From Bacteroides graminisolvens DSM 19988 = JCM 15093 (GTDB lineage Bacteria > Bacteroidota > Bacteroidia > Bacteroidales > Bacteroidaceae), in the NCBI RefSeq assembly GCF_000428125.1, contig NZ_KE386627.1, forward strand, positions 259,375 to 323,374: a stretch of DNA of 64,000 nucleotides, written 5' to 3'. Positions 34,537-44,498 of this stretch are shown piece by piece. Both the position numbers and the translations under genes were made by a program. Under the pieces are notes generated by a model that saw nothing but the letters and a program-made list of their open reading frames with translations, did not search any database and was not told the origin of the DNA. How positions within the stretch are numbered: the first letter of the stretch is position 1; each line of letters opens with the position of its first letter.

Positions 34537-35268
34537 TTACTCTTCGTCCTCAGCCGGCTTCAAGTTGGTATATACGTTCTGAACGTCTTCATCATCTTCG
34601 AGGCGTTCAACCATTTTTTCAATCGTTGCACGTTGTTCGGCATTCAGTTCTTTTTCATCTGTGGGGATGCGTGTGAACTCCGAACTTTTAATTTCGTATT
34701 CGTTTTCTTCCAGGTATTTCTGAATCAGATTGAATGACTGGAATTCACCGTAGATAGTCAATTCATCGCCATCATCATCCACGTCTTCATCTACTCCGAA
34801 ATCAATCAGTTCCAGAATAAGGTCTTCTACTGACATTCCTTCTTTCTTGGCGATGGTAAATACGGACTTGTGACTGAACATGAAGTCCAAGCTGCCCGAT
34901 GTACCTAAAGTACCGCCAAATTTATTGAAAACACTGCGAACGTTGGCAACGGTGCGAGTCGTGTTATCGGTTGCTGTTTCCACCAAAACTGCAATACCAA
35001 AGGGTCCGTAACCTTCGTACACCATTTCTTTATAGTCTTTCTGGTCTTTACCCATTGCATTTTTGATAGCACGCTCTACGTTATCTTTGGGCATGTTCTC
35101 GCGTTTGGCATTGGCTACAACCGCTCTCAAGTGAGGATTGTTTTCAATATCCGGACCACCGGCTTTCACCGCAATGGCTATTTGTTTTCCTATTCTGGTA
35201 AATGTACGGGCCATGTTGCCCCATCTTTTCATTTTAGTGGCTTTTCTGTATTCAAATGCTCTTCCCAT
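34537..35268 (-). CDS. yebC: YebC/PmpR (TACO1) family protein
   Basis: The gene encodes 243 residues from the ATG at 35268 (MGRAFEYRKATKMKRW). An extension to 35310 would cross a terminator-like hairpin (35284-35308) and is rejected. Family marks are KMKRWGNMARTFTRIGKQI, NPHLRAVVANAKRENMPKDNVERAI, YEGYGPFGIAVLVE, NRTVANVR-type TRTVANVRSVFNKFGGTLG and a very acidic tail. Long treated as a transcription regulator; newer work on the family indicates help with ribosomes stalled at proline stretches. It lies downstream of pheT, perhaps partly by read-through. Confidence 0.93.
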   Translation of the reverse strand: MGRAFEYRKATKMKRWGNMARTFTRIGKQIAIAVKAGGPDIENNPHLRAVVANAKRENMPKDNVERAIKNAMGKDQKDYKEMVYEGYGPFGIAVLVETATDNTTRTVANVRSVFNKFGGTLGTSGSLDFMFSHKSVFTIAKKEGMSVEDLILELIDFGVDEDVDDDGDELTIYGEFQSFNLIQKYLEENEYEIKSSEFTRIPTDEKELNAEQRATIEKMVERLEDDEDVQNVYTNLKPAEDEE

Positions 35269-35277
35269 TGGTGTAAT

Positions 35278-35308
35278 TTTTAAGCCTGTCTCTATGAGGA
35301 AGGCAGGC
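35278..35308 (-). terminator. Hairpin between pheT and yebC
   Basis: On the minus strand GCCTGCC (35308-35302) pairs with GACAGGC (35290-35284), followed by TTAAAAATT. It lies about 27 nt after the pheT stop. The T-run is weak, so read-through into yebC is plausible. Confidence 0.5.
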
Positions 35309-35335
35309 ATTTGTTATTTATTTTTTTATTAATTC

Positions 35336-37798
35336 TTATCTCAGGCGTGCACCTAGCTTGTCTTCCAGATTCTTAATGAGTTTGCTCATGACCTTATCGA
35401 TGGTCTTGTCATTCAGCGTCTGATTCTCATCTTGAAGCAAGAAGCTGACTGCGTATGATTTCTTTCCGGCATCCAGGTTTTTACCTTCGTACACATCAAA
35501 AAGAGAGACTTCCTTTAGTAGCTTCTTCTCTGTATCATAAGCTATCTTTTCTATTTCGGCAAAGGTTACCGAGCGGTCAATCAATAACGCTAAATCTCTT
35601 TTCACAGCGGGGAACTTCGACAATTCGGTATAGCTTACTTTTACTGATTTGATGGCTTTCATCAACTCTTTCCAGTTAAGGTCAGCATAATACACTTCAT
35701 TGTCGATGTCGAATGCCTTCAACAGTTTTTTGGTTACCACACCAAAGACGGCCAATCGCTTGCCTCCGCGTGTGTTCACAGAAAGTGCAGAAGCAAATAC
35801 GTCATCGGCAAGGTTACCGATAACCAAATTCTGTGGGTTTAATCCCAAACGAAGGAGTACATTTTCAACGTATGCTTTCAGTTCGTAAACGGAACTGTTC
35901 TCATCGGCGTGTGCCCATGAGCCCGATACTTTTTTACCGGTTACCCACATGCCCAGGTGATAGTCTTCCGAATAAGGCGCAAGTACTTTCTCCGCATTCT
36001 TTTTCTCGGCATTGAAATAGTAACAATTACCAAACTCAAAGAATTTCAGGTCGGCATTCTTACGATTTGCATTGTGCGTAATGCTTTCCAAACCACCAAA
36101 CAAAAGTGTTTGACGCATCGCATTCAAATCGGCACTTAGCGGATTGAGCAGCATCACCAAATTATCTGCGGGGTAAGTGGGGAGTTCACTATAATAAGCA
36201 GCACGTGTCAGTGAGTTGTTCAATATTTCATTGAATCCGCAACCAACTAACTGTTCTGCTATCAAATTCTGTAACTTGTTCGACTTGTCGGCTTCTCCTT
36301 TGGTGGTGAGGCTCGACTTCAGCGTACTGGGAATTTCAACGTTGTTGTATCCGTAAATACGCAGAATGTCTTCAATTACGTCAACATCGCGTTGCACATC
36401 TACCCTGTAAGGAGGTACGGCAAGTACCAATCCCTCTTCTGTTTCCGAAGTGATCTTCATCTCCAGACTGAGAACGATGCTCTTTATCTTGTCTGTCGGA
36501 ATTACTTTCCCGATCAGCGTGTTTACTTTGTCGTATGAGAGATTCACCATGAAATCTGCCGCAGGTGTTGCACACACATCTTTGATTTCAGATGAAACGG
36601 TTCCTCCCGCCAACTCTTTCACCATAAGTGCAGCCAGTTTCAGACAGTAAAGTGTAATATTGGGATCGATACCTCTTTCAAAGCGGAACGATGCATCTGT
36701 ATTCAACCCGTGACGACGAGCGGTTTTACGCACCCATGTGGGATGGAAGTAAGCACTCTCGAGGAAGATGTCGGTCGTAGTTTCCGTTGATCCTGATTCC
36801 AGTCCGCCAAAAACTCCGGCAATGCACATCGCCTCTTCGCTGTTGCAAATCATCAGATCCTTATCGGCCAGTTTGCGTTCTACTCCGTCAAGGGTAACAA
36901 AAGGAGTTTCGTTCGGCATGGTTTTTACAACCACGCGGTTTCCTTTAATCTTTGACGCATCAAAGCAGTGCAACGGTTGTCCAAAGGCGTGAACAATATA
37001 ATTGGTAATATCTACTACGTTGTTGATGGGGCGGATACCGATGATGCGCAGTTTGTCTTGCAACCATTCGGGGCTTTCCTTAACGGTAACTCCTTTGATG
37101 GATACACCAGCGTAACGCGGACAAGCTTCTGTATTCTCTACCTGAACATCTATATCCAGGTCGTGATTATCCACCTTGAACTCATCTACCGAAGGTCGTT
37201 TCAATGTAGCTTCGAAACCATTGCTAAGCAAGTAAGCGTACAAATCTCTTGCCACACCGTAATGAGAGCAGGCATCGGCTCGGTTGGGGGTGATATCCAC
37301 TTCGAGCACATAGTCGCTTTTGATGTTGTAATAGTCTTTGGCCAGTGTACCGGGAACAGCGTCGGCGGGCAATACAATGATGCCGTCATGAGAAGTACCG
37401 ATACCAATTTCGTCTTCAGCGCAAATCATACCGTTTGATTCAACGCCGCGTATTTTTGATTTCTTGATGGTAAAACTTTCCTCGCCGCTATAAAGAACGG
37501 TGCCCAAGGTAGCAACAACAACTTTTTGTCCGGCAGCCACATTGGCGGCACCGCACACAATCTGAGACGGTTCACCGCTACCCAGGTTAACAGTAGTTAC
37601 GTGTAGGTGGTCTGAATTGGGATGCTCTTCACATGTCAGCACCTCGCCGATAACCAAGCCTTCCAATCCGCCTTTAATGGTTTGCATTTCTTCTACTCCT
37701 CCGGTTTCAAGGCCGATTGAGGTTAATGCTGCGGCAACTTCGTCGGGAGTTAAATTAAAGTCGACATACTCTTTTAGCCAATTATAAGAGATATTCAT
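35336..37798 (-). CDS. pheT: Phenylalanyl-tRNA synthetase beta subunit
   Basis: The 820-residue subunit charges tRNA-Phe as part of an alpha2-beta2 complex. N-terminal B1 region (MNISYNWLKEYVD), the tRNA-binding OB domain (GLVIGEVLTCEEHPNSDHLHVTTVNLG), the B3/B4 editing domain, B5 domain (FMVNLSYDKVNTLIG ...), the catalytic-like domain (FFEFGNCYYF) and the C-terminal anticodon-binding domain (ELSKFPAVKRDLALLID ... VSFLLQDENQTLND) are all seen in order. pheS is not adjacent, as often in Bacteroidetes. TAACTTTG lies 36 nt upstream. Confidence 0.97.
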   Translation of the reverse strand: MNISYNWLKEYVDFNLTPDEVAAALTSIGLETGGVEEMQTIKGGLEGLVIGEVLTCEEHPNSDHLHVTTVNLGSGEPSQIVCGAANVAAGQKVVVATLGTVLYSGEESFTIKKSKIRGVESNGMICAEDEIGIGTSHDGIIVLPADAVPGTLAKDYYNIKSDYVLEVDITPNRADACSHYGVARDLYAYLLSNGFEATLKRPSVDEFKVDNHDLDIDVQVENTEACPRYAGVSIKGVTVKESPEWLQDKLRIIGIRPINNVVDITNYIVHAFGQPLHCFDASKIKGNRVVVKTMPNETPFVTLDGVERKLADKDLMICNSEEAMCIAGVFGGLESGSTETTTDIFLESAYFHPTWVRKTARRHGLNTDASFRFERGIDPNITLYCLKLAALMVKELAGGTVSSEIKDVCATPAADFMVNLSYDKVNTLIGKVIPTDKIKSIVLSLEMKITSETEEGLVLAVPPYRVDVQRDVDVIEDILRIYGYNNVEIPSTLKSSLTTKGEADKSNKLQNLIAEQLVGCGFNEILNNSLTRAAYYSELPTYPADNLVMLLNPLSADLNAMRQTLLFGGLESITHNANRKNADLKFFEFGNCYYFNAEKKNAEKVLAPYSEDYHLGMWVTGKKVSGSWAHADENSSVYELKAYVENVLLRLGLNPQNLVIGNLADDVFASALSVNTRGGKRLAVFGVVTKKLLKAFDIDNEVYYADLNWKELMKAIKSVKVSYTELSKFPAVKRDLALLIDRSVTFAEIEKIAYDTEKKLLKEVSLFDVYEGKNLDAGKKSYAVSFLLQDENQTLNDKTIDKVMSKLIKNLEDKLGARLR

Positions 37799-37833
37799 AT
37801 CATTAGTATTTTATTATTTTCAAAAACGACACG

Positions 37834-37841
37834 CAAAGTTA
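37834..37841 (-). promoter_or_regulatory. -7 promoter box of pheT
   Basis: TAACTTTG on the minus strand matches TAnnTTTG, 36 nt before the pheT start. Confidence 0.6.
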
Positions 37842-37872
37842 ATAAGATTTTTTGGTTGTCAGATTATTATGC

Positions 37873-39069
37873 TTATGAAAATCGTGTCATCCTTTTATAA
37901 GCCATAGCATAAATGCCAATAACAAGGAAGCAAATAAGTGGTACAATAAAGCCAATTGCCATGTTGTTTTCTCCAATCAACCCCATCAGAACAGGGGCAA
38001 CGGCTCCACCTACGATAGCCATAATCAGGAACGAAGAGGCTCTTTTGGTGTGATGTCCTAACCGCACGATGGACAAAGCAAACAGGGTTGGGAACATGAT
38101 CGATTCGAAAAGATAGCAGATGAATAGTCCGCCAACCGACAGCCATCCCCAGTTACCTATCACAATAACCATGCACACAGAAGCGCCCACCGCAAAGTAG
38201 AACAATAACTTCTCCGCCCGCACCAGATTCATCAGCCAGCTTCCCAGAAAACGTCCCAGCATGAAAAGTCCCATTCCTCCAAAAGAAAGTAACATCGCTG
38301 CGGTGGCATTGTTAACCTGTAAATCGCTCTCGGTTACATAATTGATAAAGAAACTATTGATACCTGTTTGTGCGGCAACGTAGCAAAACAAAGCTACTAC
38401 GCCCCATAAAAAATGAGCGTGTTGCCATAAGCCTTTATTTAGAACAGCGGCATCGGCCGAGGGTTCTTCTTCTTTTATCTCGGGCAACCGAATGCGCATA
38501 AAAAAGAAAGCGACTAGTAACACGACACTTCCTATGATGATGTAGGGAATAGACACGTCGGCATTGGTAGAGAACAAAGCCATACCTCCCACCAAGGGAC
38601 CAAGTATCCAACCCAATCCGTTGAATGACTGAGCCAGGTTTAGTCGGCTGGCACCATACTTTAAATCGCCCAATACGGTGATGTACGGATTAGCGGCTGT
38701 TTCCAGACAAGTAAGTCCGCAACCGATAATGAAAAGAGAGAAAAGGAAAAACTCAAAAGACATGAGTCGACTGCCGGGGATAAACAAAAAAGCTCCAATG
38801 GCATAAAGCAGCAGTCCCAATACCACTCCCTTGCGATAGCCGTATCGTTTAATAATGTATCCTGCCGGTAGTGCCATAAGGAAATAACCTCCGTAAACCA
38901 CTGCCTGAATCAATGCCGATTTGGCTTTCGAAATAACCAGCACTTCCTGAAAGTGCTTATTCAGTACATCAAGTATGCTATGCGCAAATCCCCACAGAAA
39001 GAAAAGCGAGGTGACTAATACAAAAGGCCAGAAGTATGAGATACCTTCTTTGGTTCTTACTATTTTCAT
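37873..39069 (-). CDS. fucP: Sugar:H+ symporter, FucP-type MFS
   Basis: The 398-residue protein has twelve transmembrane helices in the major facilitator family. FFLWGFAHSILDVLNKHFQ at the first helix, GCGLTCLETAANPYITVLG (helix 4-5) and SIMFPTLFALSIVRLG are marks of the L-fucose permease/FHS subfamily. It imports L-fucose or a related sugar with a proton through the inner membrane. It lies 11 nt downstream of fkp, whose product activates free fucose, which makes fucose the most likely substrate. Substrate assignment rests on this context. Confidence 0.9.
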   Translation of the reverse strand: MKIVRTKEGISYFWPFVLVTSLFFLWGFAHSILDVLNKHFQEVLVISKAKSALIQAVVYGGYFLMALPAGYIIKRYGYRKGVVLGLLLYAIGAFLFIPGSRLMSFEFFLFSLFIIGCGLTCLETAANPYITVLGDLKYGASRLNLAQSFNGLGWILGPLVGGMALFSTNADVSIPYIIIGSVVLLVAFFFMRIRLPEIKEEEPSADAAVLNKGLWQHAHFLWGVVALFCYVAAQTGINSFFINYVTESDLQVNNATAAMLLSFGGMGLFMLGRFLGSWLMNLVRAEKLLFYFAVGASVCMVIVIGNWGWLSVGGLFICYLFESIMFPTLFALSIVRLGHHTKRASSFLIMAIVGGAVAPVLMGLIGENNMAIGFIVPLICFLVIGIYAMAYKRMTRFS

Positions 39070-39080
39070 GGTGTTTTGTT

Positions 39081-41942
39081 TTATGAACGTGATATTTGCA
39101 ATCCTTTGTTGGAAAGATCCATGCGTACAAAACGGGCACGGGCATTGGGTGGATTGTTGGTTAATATTTCTTTGATTCTTGCGGCTGCTTCAACGTCTTT
39201 GGCTACCATATAGAGATATCCGCCACCTCCTGCACCGGGAAGCTTGTAACCGAGTGTGTAATCTTTAATCCGGTCGATAATCGCTTCAACGGAAGGGGGA
39301 TTGGTTCCGCTGTCAAGGGCTTTGTTTTGCATCCACGATTTGCCCACTAGTGTGGCGTACCGATTAAAGTGACCTCGTTGAACGGCTTCGGCCATATCGA
39401 GTGCATGTGCTTTCATTTCGGCTAGCAGACTAAGATGTGCCGATGAATTGAGGAACATGGAACTCACGATCTCTCCTAAAATGCCTTTGGCTGTGCGGGT
39501 TATGCCCGTATAGTACAGCAAATGACATTCTTTGAAACCCGGTTCACTGAAGAGGTAGTCGGGCAACCAGCGAACCTGTGGCGATTGATTGAAACCATCT
39601 TCCGTTTGCAGTAGTTTAATGCCGTGCAACACGCCACCGTACTGGTCTTGCCAACCACCACCTGTAGTAAGTAACTGTTCGAGCACCAGCGTGCGACGAC
39701 AAATTTCGTTCTTATCCCAAGCTAATCCGCAGAAGTCATTTACAGCCCCCAATACGGTAGAAGCTAAGATGGAACTCGTCCCTAAACCCGAACCGGCAGG
39801 TATGGCAGCCAGCAAAGTAATTTCCAGTCCGGCTCCAAATGCTTCCAACTGTTCGCTCAGAGTGCCGTAATGTTCAGCAGAGAAATCGGGATGAAAGCCG
39901 GCCAGTACCAAGGCAGCTTTGGGAATGGAGAAGGGAGAACCGACTTTCTTATATTGGCTTAATTCCTCATACGTTTTAATGATTTCCATTGCTCCCATAT
40001 CAATGGAACGCAATATAATGTGGTGCTCGTTGCAAGGTTTAATATACACCTGTAACGGTGGTTGTCCGTTTAGCTCAATGGCCAGGTTCACTACATTTCC
40101 TCCCGAATACAAAGAGTAAGGAGGTGTATCGGTCCACCCGCCGGCTACGTCAATGCGTACCGGACTGCGCCCCCACACAATCTGATCTGAGTAAACGTTG
40201 AGTTGCGGAAGACTTTTCTGATTGCTTATTTCTCCTAATAAACCATCACGCAGCAATTCAAATGCCTTGAGTTTTTCCGCTTCGCCATCAGTTCCTTTCC
40301 GGCTGTTGATGCGTGAGCGAAGCATGTGATTATGTATTCTCGACATGAGCTGAGCTTCTTCGGGCAGTTCATCGGGTGCATCGAGATCTAAGCGTACAAA
40401 CTCATCGGCAGCATGTTGAAGATCAAGCTGGTAGAACACACTTTTCTCATAATTGCGTGCCAGACTTACCCAGTTTTGACGGGTAAACTCTTCACGTTGT
40501 GCATACAGGCGTTTGAGGTTGGCTTGGGATGCAATTTTATCGGCAGATAGTCGTGTGGCATGTTTCCAAATCTCTTTGCCTGCTTCCTGCCGGGCTTCGG
40601 ATACCATCCAGCGGAGCACCTGTCCCATTTCTTCCACGTTAGTAACGACAGGAAATATTCCGGCCGCTTGCAAATCGTTTGTGTTTGTACCGTTAAAATC
40701 TTCCAAAGTGAGATTTCTTTCAGACATCCATTGCGTGAAAGGTTTCTCCAGGAAATGAGTATCTGTAGCTGTCAGACTTCCCCTGAAGGCATCATTCATG
40801 CCGTAAGGACGCACCGCCCATTCCTTATCGCCAACCGGAACAATGTCTACACAAACACCTTCAGGCAAGGTTATTGTCCACTGGTTAACCGGTACTCCGG
40901 TAATGATGTGCCGACTAGAAAGTTGCCACCCTTGAGATACATAACTATTTTCAATCCATAAATCGGCATTGCCTGCAGTCAGGTCTACCGACGTGCAGGA
41001 GTTTTGAATAAACATAGCCGGGTTGGGCTTGATCTTACGATGTATGATGCGTCGTTGATCATATACTTTATTTTGCAGTGAGAGTGTGGACGAAATGAGT
41101 TCACGACTGGTGCCGTAGTGATAAAACTCTCCTCCTTGCAAAGGCAGAATGGCGACTGACAATTCGTTAAGTTCCGGGTCGGGCAGTAAAGGATGATTGC
41201 CCAATGCCAACCCAAACTCCGAATATAAATCGTAATAAGTAAGGTCGGTAGATTCTTCTTTTCGAGACTTTTGCATCAATAGCCTGATGGCCTTGTCACT
41301 CAGCAGCCACACCCCAATATCCATAAGAAAGATGTGTGTTTTAGATAATTCTTCGAGCTTGCCCAGCGTTGGTTTCTGAATCATGAAATCGAGTTCGGCA
41401 GGGTTATTCCGTTCCGAAACATATACTCCGTGATGTGTGGCGAGCGAAGGATCTACCCAAAGCCCGTAACATACTACGTCGGCTTCGGGAATAGGTTGTA
41501 ACGGCTTGTCAGAGCGGATATATACATCACCACTGGCAATGAGCGTGTGCAGCGATTGCGGTGCTTGAGATAAAATACGTTCGTAAAGCGGAAGTTGCAA
41601 AGACAAAAGATTCTGATTCAGTTTCTGTCCGCGTTCCCAGCGAAAAACAGGTATGGGCGTGAGTATTTTCCCCGAAGGAGCATAACCCGGCAAACGCCGG
41701 CTTTGTCCGCCTGCATGCAATAAAATGCGTTTATCTGTTCTCAACCATTCATCGAAAGACAAGTTATTGCCTTTGTTTCGGTAGCAAGATTCTAACAACC
41801 AGGTGGTTCCCCCACCCGATCCGAGCTTGGATCCTTCCGGATCCGAAGTACAAAACCATTCGTCGGTAGTAACCTGCTCTAACTCATAAAAATAGTCCAC
41901 CAAATTAGACGGTACAGATAGTAATTTTTGCATTTTATTCAT
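39081..41942 (-). CDS. fkp: Bifunctional fucokinase / GDP-fucose pyrophosphorylase
   Basis: The 953-residue protein has the size and order of Bacteroides Fkp. The N-terminal half is the fucose-1-phosphate guanylyltransferase (LLHAGGQSRRLPGYAPSGKILTP near residues 75-97, then a left-handed-helix-like region). The C-terminal part is a GHMP kinase: RIDVAGGWTDTPPY, PAGSGLGTSSILASTVLGA (ATP loop) and KLPGAGGGGYLYMVAKD. It converts free L-fucose to fucose-1-phosphate and then GDP-fucose, which Bacteroides uses to fucosylate capsule and glycoproteins. Gene order dnaB-(27 nt)-fkp-(11 nt)-fucP on one strand suggests one transcript. Confidence 0.96.
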   Translation of the reverse strand: MNKMQKLLSVPSNLVDYFYELEQVTTDEWFCTSDPEGSKLGSGGGTTWLLESCYRNKGNNLSFDEWLRTDKRILLHAGGQSRRLPGYAPSGKILTPIPVFRWERGQKLNQNLLSLQLPLYERILSQAPQSLHTLIASGDVYIRSDKPLQPIPEADVVCYGLWVDPSLATHHGVYVSERNNPAELDFMIQKPTLGKLEELSKTHIFLMDIGVWLLSDKAIRLLMQKSRKEESTDLTYYDLYSEFGLALGNHPLLPDPELNELSVAILPLQGGEFYHYGTSRELISSTLSLQNKVYDQRRIIHRKIKPNPAMFIQNSCTSVDLTAGNADLWIENSYVSQGWQLSSRHIITGVPVNQWTITLPEGVCVDIVPVGDKEWAVRPYGMNDAFRGSLTATDTHFLEKPFTQWMSERNLTLEDFNGTNTNDLQAAGIFPVVTNVEEMGQVLRWMVSEARQEAGKEIWKHATRLSADKIASQANLKRLYAQREEFTRQNWVSLARNYEKSVFYQLDLQHAADEFVRLDLDAPDELPEEAQLMSRIHNHMLRSRINSRKGTDGEAEKLKAFELLRDGLLGEISNQKSLPQLNVYSDQIVWGRSPVRIDVAGGWTDTPPYSLYSGGNVVNLAIELNGQPPLQVYIKPCNEHHIILRSIDMGAMEIIKTYEELSQYKKVGSPFSIPKAALVLAGFHPDFSAEHYGTLSEQLEAFGAGLEITLLAAIPAGSGLGTSSILASTVLGAVNDFCGLAWDKNEICRRTLVLEQLLTTGGGWQDQYGGVLHGIKLLQTEDGFNQSPQVRWLPDYLFSEPGFKECHLLYYTGITRTAKGILGEIVSSMFLNSSAHLSLLAEMKAHALDMAEAVQRGHFNRYATLVGKSWMQNKALDSGTNPPSVEAIIDRIKDYTLGYKLPGAGGGGYLYMVAKDVEAAARIKEILTNNPPNARARFVRMDLSNKGLQISRS

Positions 41943-41969
41943 GTTATCAGATTCTGTAATGTATGAGCG

Positions 41970-43526
41970 TTAGAAAGGTAGCGGTCCGTCGTTTCCATTG
42001 CTTCCGAACGGATTTTCCGGAAACGGTACCCCTTCTGTTGGTGGAGGCGGTATGGCTCCGGCATGGTTGCGGTTTATCTTTGAACCCAGTACGGCTCCCG
42101 AGTCGGGTGTCGGAATAATCATATCATCATCCGGATTCTGGAAGCGGGCAAACTCTCCTTTGAATCGTAGCAACACATCACCTGTAGCACCGTTACGATG
42201 CTTGGCTATAATGATTTCAGCCATGCCACGGAGGTCGTTACCTCGGTCATCTTCATATATCTTATAGTACTCGGGGCGGTGAATGAAACACACCATATCA
42301 GCATCCTGCTCAATGGCTCCCGACTCACGAAGGTCGCTCAACTGAGGTCGTTTACCTTCAATACCTTCTCGGCTTTCAACACCACGGTTCAACTGTGACA
42401 AGGCAATAATAGGAATGTTCAGCTCTTTGGCTAGTCCTTTGAGCGAACGTGAAATGGTACTTACCTCTTCCTGGCGACTGCCGTATGACATTCCACTGGC
42501 ATTCATCAACTGAAGGTAGTCAATAATGATGACTCTCACTCCGTGTTCTCTTACCAAACGACGCGCTTTGGTACGCAGTTCAAATACCGAAAGAGACGGA
42601 GTATCATCTACATACAAAGGAGCATCAATCAAATCCTTCAACTTATAATCGAGTTGCTGCCATTCGTAAGGAGCCAGCTGACCGCTTTTAATTTTCTCAC
42701 CCGGAATCTCGCAAACGTTCACAATCAAACGGTTTACCAACTGTACGTTACTCATTTCAAGCGAGAACAAAGCTACCGGGTGACGGAAGTTAACCGCAAT
42801 GTTACGAGCCATGGAAAGTACAAAGGCTGTTTTACCCATGGCGGGACGGGCAGCGATAATGATCAAGTCGGAATTTTGCCAGCCTGAAGTCATCTTGTCG
42901 AGTTTAGAGAATCCACTTTCCAGACCACTTAAACCGTCGGTACGGGCAGCTGCTTTCTGTAAGAGATCATACGCTTCGGCAATAACCGGATTGATCTGCG
43001 TATAATCTTTCTTCATGTTTCGTTGAGAAATCTCAAAAAGCTTACCTTCCGCCTCCTGCATCAAATCATCAACATCGAGTGTTTCATCAAATGCTTTCGA
43101 TTCAATGTCGCTACTGAAACTAATCAACTCGCGAGCTAAGTATTTTTGCGCAATGATACGAGCATGGTATTCAATGTGTGCCGAAGAAGCAACCTTGCTA
43201 CTCAGTTGAGTGATATAAAACGGTCCGCCTACCTCATCAATATCTCCGCGTTTACGAAGTTGCTCAGTCACGGTAAGGATATCGACAGGCTTTTGCTGAA
43301 CGGCCAAATCAGTAATAGCTGAATAAATTAATTGGTGTCTGTGTTCGTAAAACGATTCGGGACGTAAAATTTCACTAACCTGGGCATAAGCATCTTTTTC
43401 TATCATCAAAGCCCCCAACACGGCTTCTTCCAATTCGGGCGCCTGAGGTTGCAGTCTGCCATAATCACTGACAGGCTGGGGTGATCGGGTTTTGGTAGTA
43501 CGGGTGTTTCTCTTTGCTTCAGCCAT
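41970..43526 (-). CDS. dnaB: Replicative DNA helicase DnaB
   Basis: The 518-residue hexameric helicase has an N-terminal primase-interacting domain (PQAPELEEAVLGALMIEKDAY) and a RecA-like core with Walker A ARPAMGKTAFVLS, SLEMSNVQLVNRLI, Walker B VIIIDYLQLM, LSQLNRGVESR, DLRESGAIEQDADMVCFIHR and KHRNGATGDV. The C-terminal tail is Pro/Gly-rich. It unwinds the replication fork 5'-3'. No intein is present. TAACTTTG lies 42 nt upstream; fkp follows in the same direction. Confidence 0.97.
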   Translation of the reverse strand: MAEAKRNTRTTKTRSPQPVSDYGRLQPQAPELEEAVLGALMIEKDAYAQVSEILRPESFYEHRHQLIYSAITDLAVQQKPVDILTVTEQLRKRGDIDEVGGPFYITQLSSKVASSAHIEYHARIIAQKYLARELISFSSDIESKAFDETLDVDDLMQEAEGKLFEISQRNMKKDYTQINPVIAEAYDLLQKAAARTDGLSGLESGFSKLDKMTSGWQNSDLIIIAARPAMGKTAFVLSMARNIAVNFRHPVALFSLEMSNVQLVNRLIVNVCEIPGEKIKSGQLAPYEWQQLDYKLKDLIDAPLYVDDTPSLSVFELRTKARRLVREHGVRVIIIDYLQLMNASGMSYGSRQEEVSTISRSLKGLAKELNIPIIALSQLNRGVESREGIEGKRPQLSDLRESGAIEQDADMVCFIHRPEYYKIYEDDRGNDLRGMAEIIIAKHRNGATGDVLLRFKGEFARFQNPDDDMIIPTPDSGAVLGSKINRNHAGAIPPPPTEGVPFPENPFGSNGNDGPLPF

Positions 43527-43568
43527 TTTATCGTTAATTATATCGTTGTTATTTAATTTTAGAGCTTA

Positions 43569-43576
43569 CAAAGTTA
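43569..43576 (-). promoter_or_regulatory. -7 promoter box of dnaB
   Basis: TAACTTTG on the minus strand matches TAnnTTTG, 43 nt before the dnaB start. It is divergent from the ispE promoter about 60 bp away. Confidence 0.6.
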
Positions 43577-43637
43577 GTGATTGAATTCAAAATAAAAACT
43601 TCTGCCTATTAAATATTTCTATTATGTAATTTAATCA

Positions 43638-43645
43638 TAACTTTG
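43638..43645 (+). promoter_or_regulatory. -7 promoter box of ispE
   Basis: TAACTTTG matches TAnnTTTG, 24 nt before the ispE ATG. Confidence 0.65.
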
Positions 43646-43669
43646 TGCACTGTTTAATACGTAAAACTC

Positions 43670-44494
43670 ATGATTACTTTCCCTAATTCGAAGATAAACA
43701 TAGGATTGAATATAGTAGAAAAGCGGGTTGACGGATATCATAATCTGGAGACGGTTTTCTACCCCATCCCACTACAAGATGCACTTGAAATTGTTCCTGC
43801 TCCGGCACAGGAGAAAAGTTTTCGCTTCACTGCATCGGGCATTGATATAGAAGGTGACCCGGAAACAAACCTAGTTGTGAAGGCATACAAATTACTATCA
43901 ACTGCCTATCAACTACCTCCTATTGATATTTATTTGCATAAAAACATCCCCACCGGCGCCGGATTAGGCGGAGGCTCGTCTGATGCAGCATTTATGTTGA
44001 AGCTTCTTAATGAGGCTTTTAGCCTAAACCTACAGACTGAAGAGCTGGAGGCATATGCAGGAAAATTGGGAGCCGACTGTCCCTTCTTTATTCGCAATAC
44101 ACCGGTTTATGCCGAAGGCACTGGAAATTTGTTCTCCCCTGTCAGTCTGTCATTGAAGGGTTATAAACTGATATTAGTAAAACCTCGTGTTTTTGTTTCG
44201 ACCAAAGATGCTTTTTCCAGAATCATCCCAGTCAAACCGCCGGTATCAGTGAAAGAGATTCTAGCTACTCCCATCACGGAATGGAAAGAGCTGCTGAAAA
44301 ATGACTTTGAGACAAGCGTTTTTGCACTTTACCCCGAGATTGCACAGATAAAGGAAGAATTGTACGCACGCGAAGCAATTTATGCATCAATGAGTGGATC
44401 GGGAGCTTCGGTATACGGATTGTTCAATGCCGAGCAACAAGTAAATACCAATGTATTCGGTAATTGCTTTGTATACGAAACGTTGCTTGATTAA
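43670..44494 (+). CDS. ispE: 4-diphosphocytidyl-2-C-methyl-D-erythritol kinase
   Basis: The 274-residue GHMP kinase phosphorylates CDP-methylerythritol in the non-mevalonate isoprenoid pathway. It has [27 protein letters not shown] at the N-terminus, the ATP loop [20 protein letters not shown] and GADCPFFI, and the C-terminal motif [15 protein letters not shown]. The length is typical. It is convergent with the methyltransferase gene at 44499, only 4 nt between stops and no terminator, so the two transcripts must overlap. Confidence 0.96.
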   Translation: MITFPNSKINIGLNIVEKRVDGYHNLETVFYPIPLQDALEIVPAPAQEKSFRFTASGIDIEGDPETNLVVKAYKLLSTAYQLPPIDIYLHKNIPTGAGLGGGSSDAAFMLKLLNEAFSLNLQTEELEAYAGKLGADCPFFIRNTPVYAEGTGNLFSPVSLSLKGYKLILVKPRVFVSTKDAFSRIIPVKPPVSVKEILATPITEWKELLKNDFETSVFALYPEIAQIKEELYAREAIYASMSGSGASVYGLFNAEQQVNTNVFGNCFVYETLLD

Positions 44495-44498
44495 ACGG

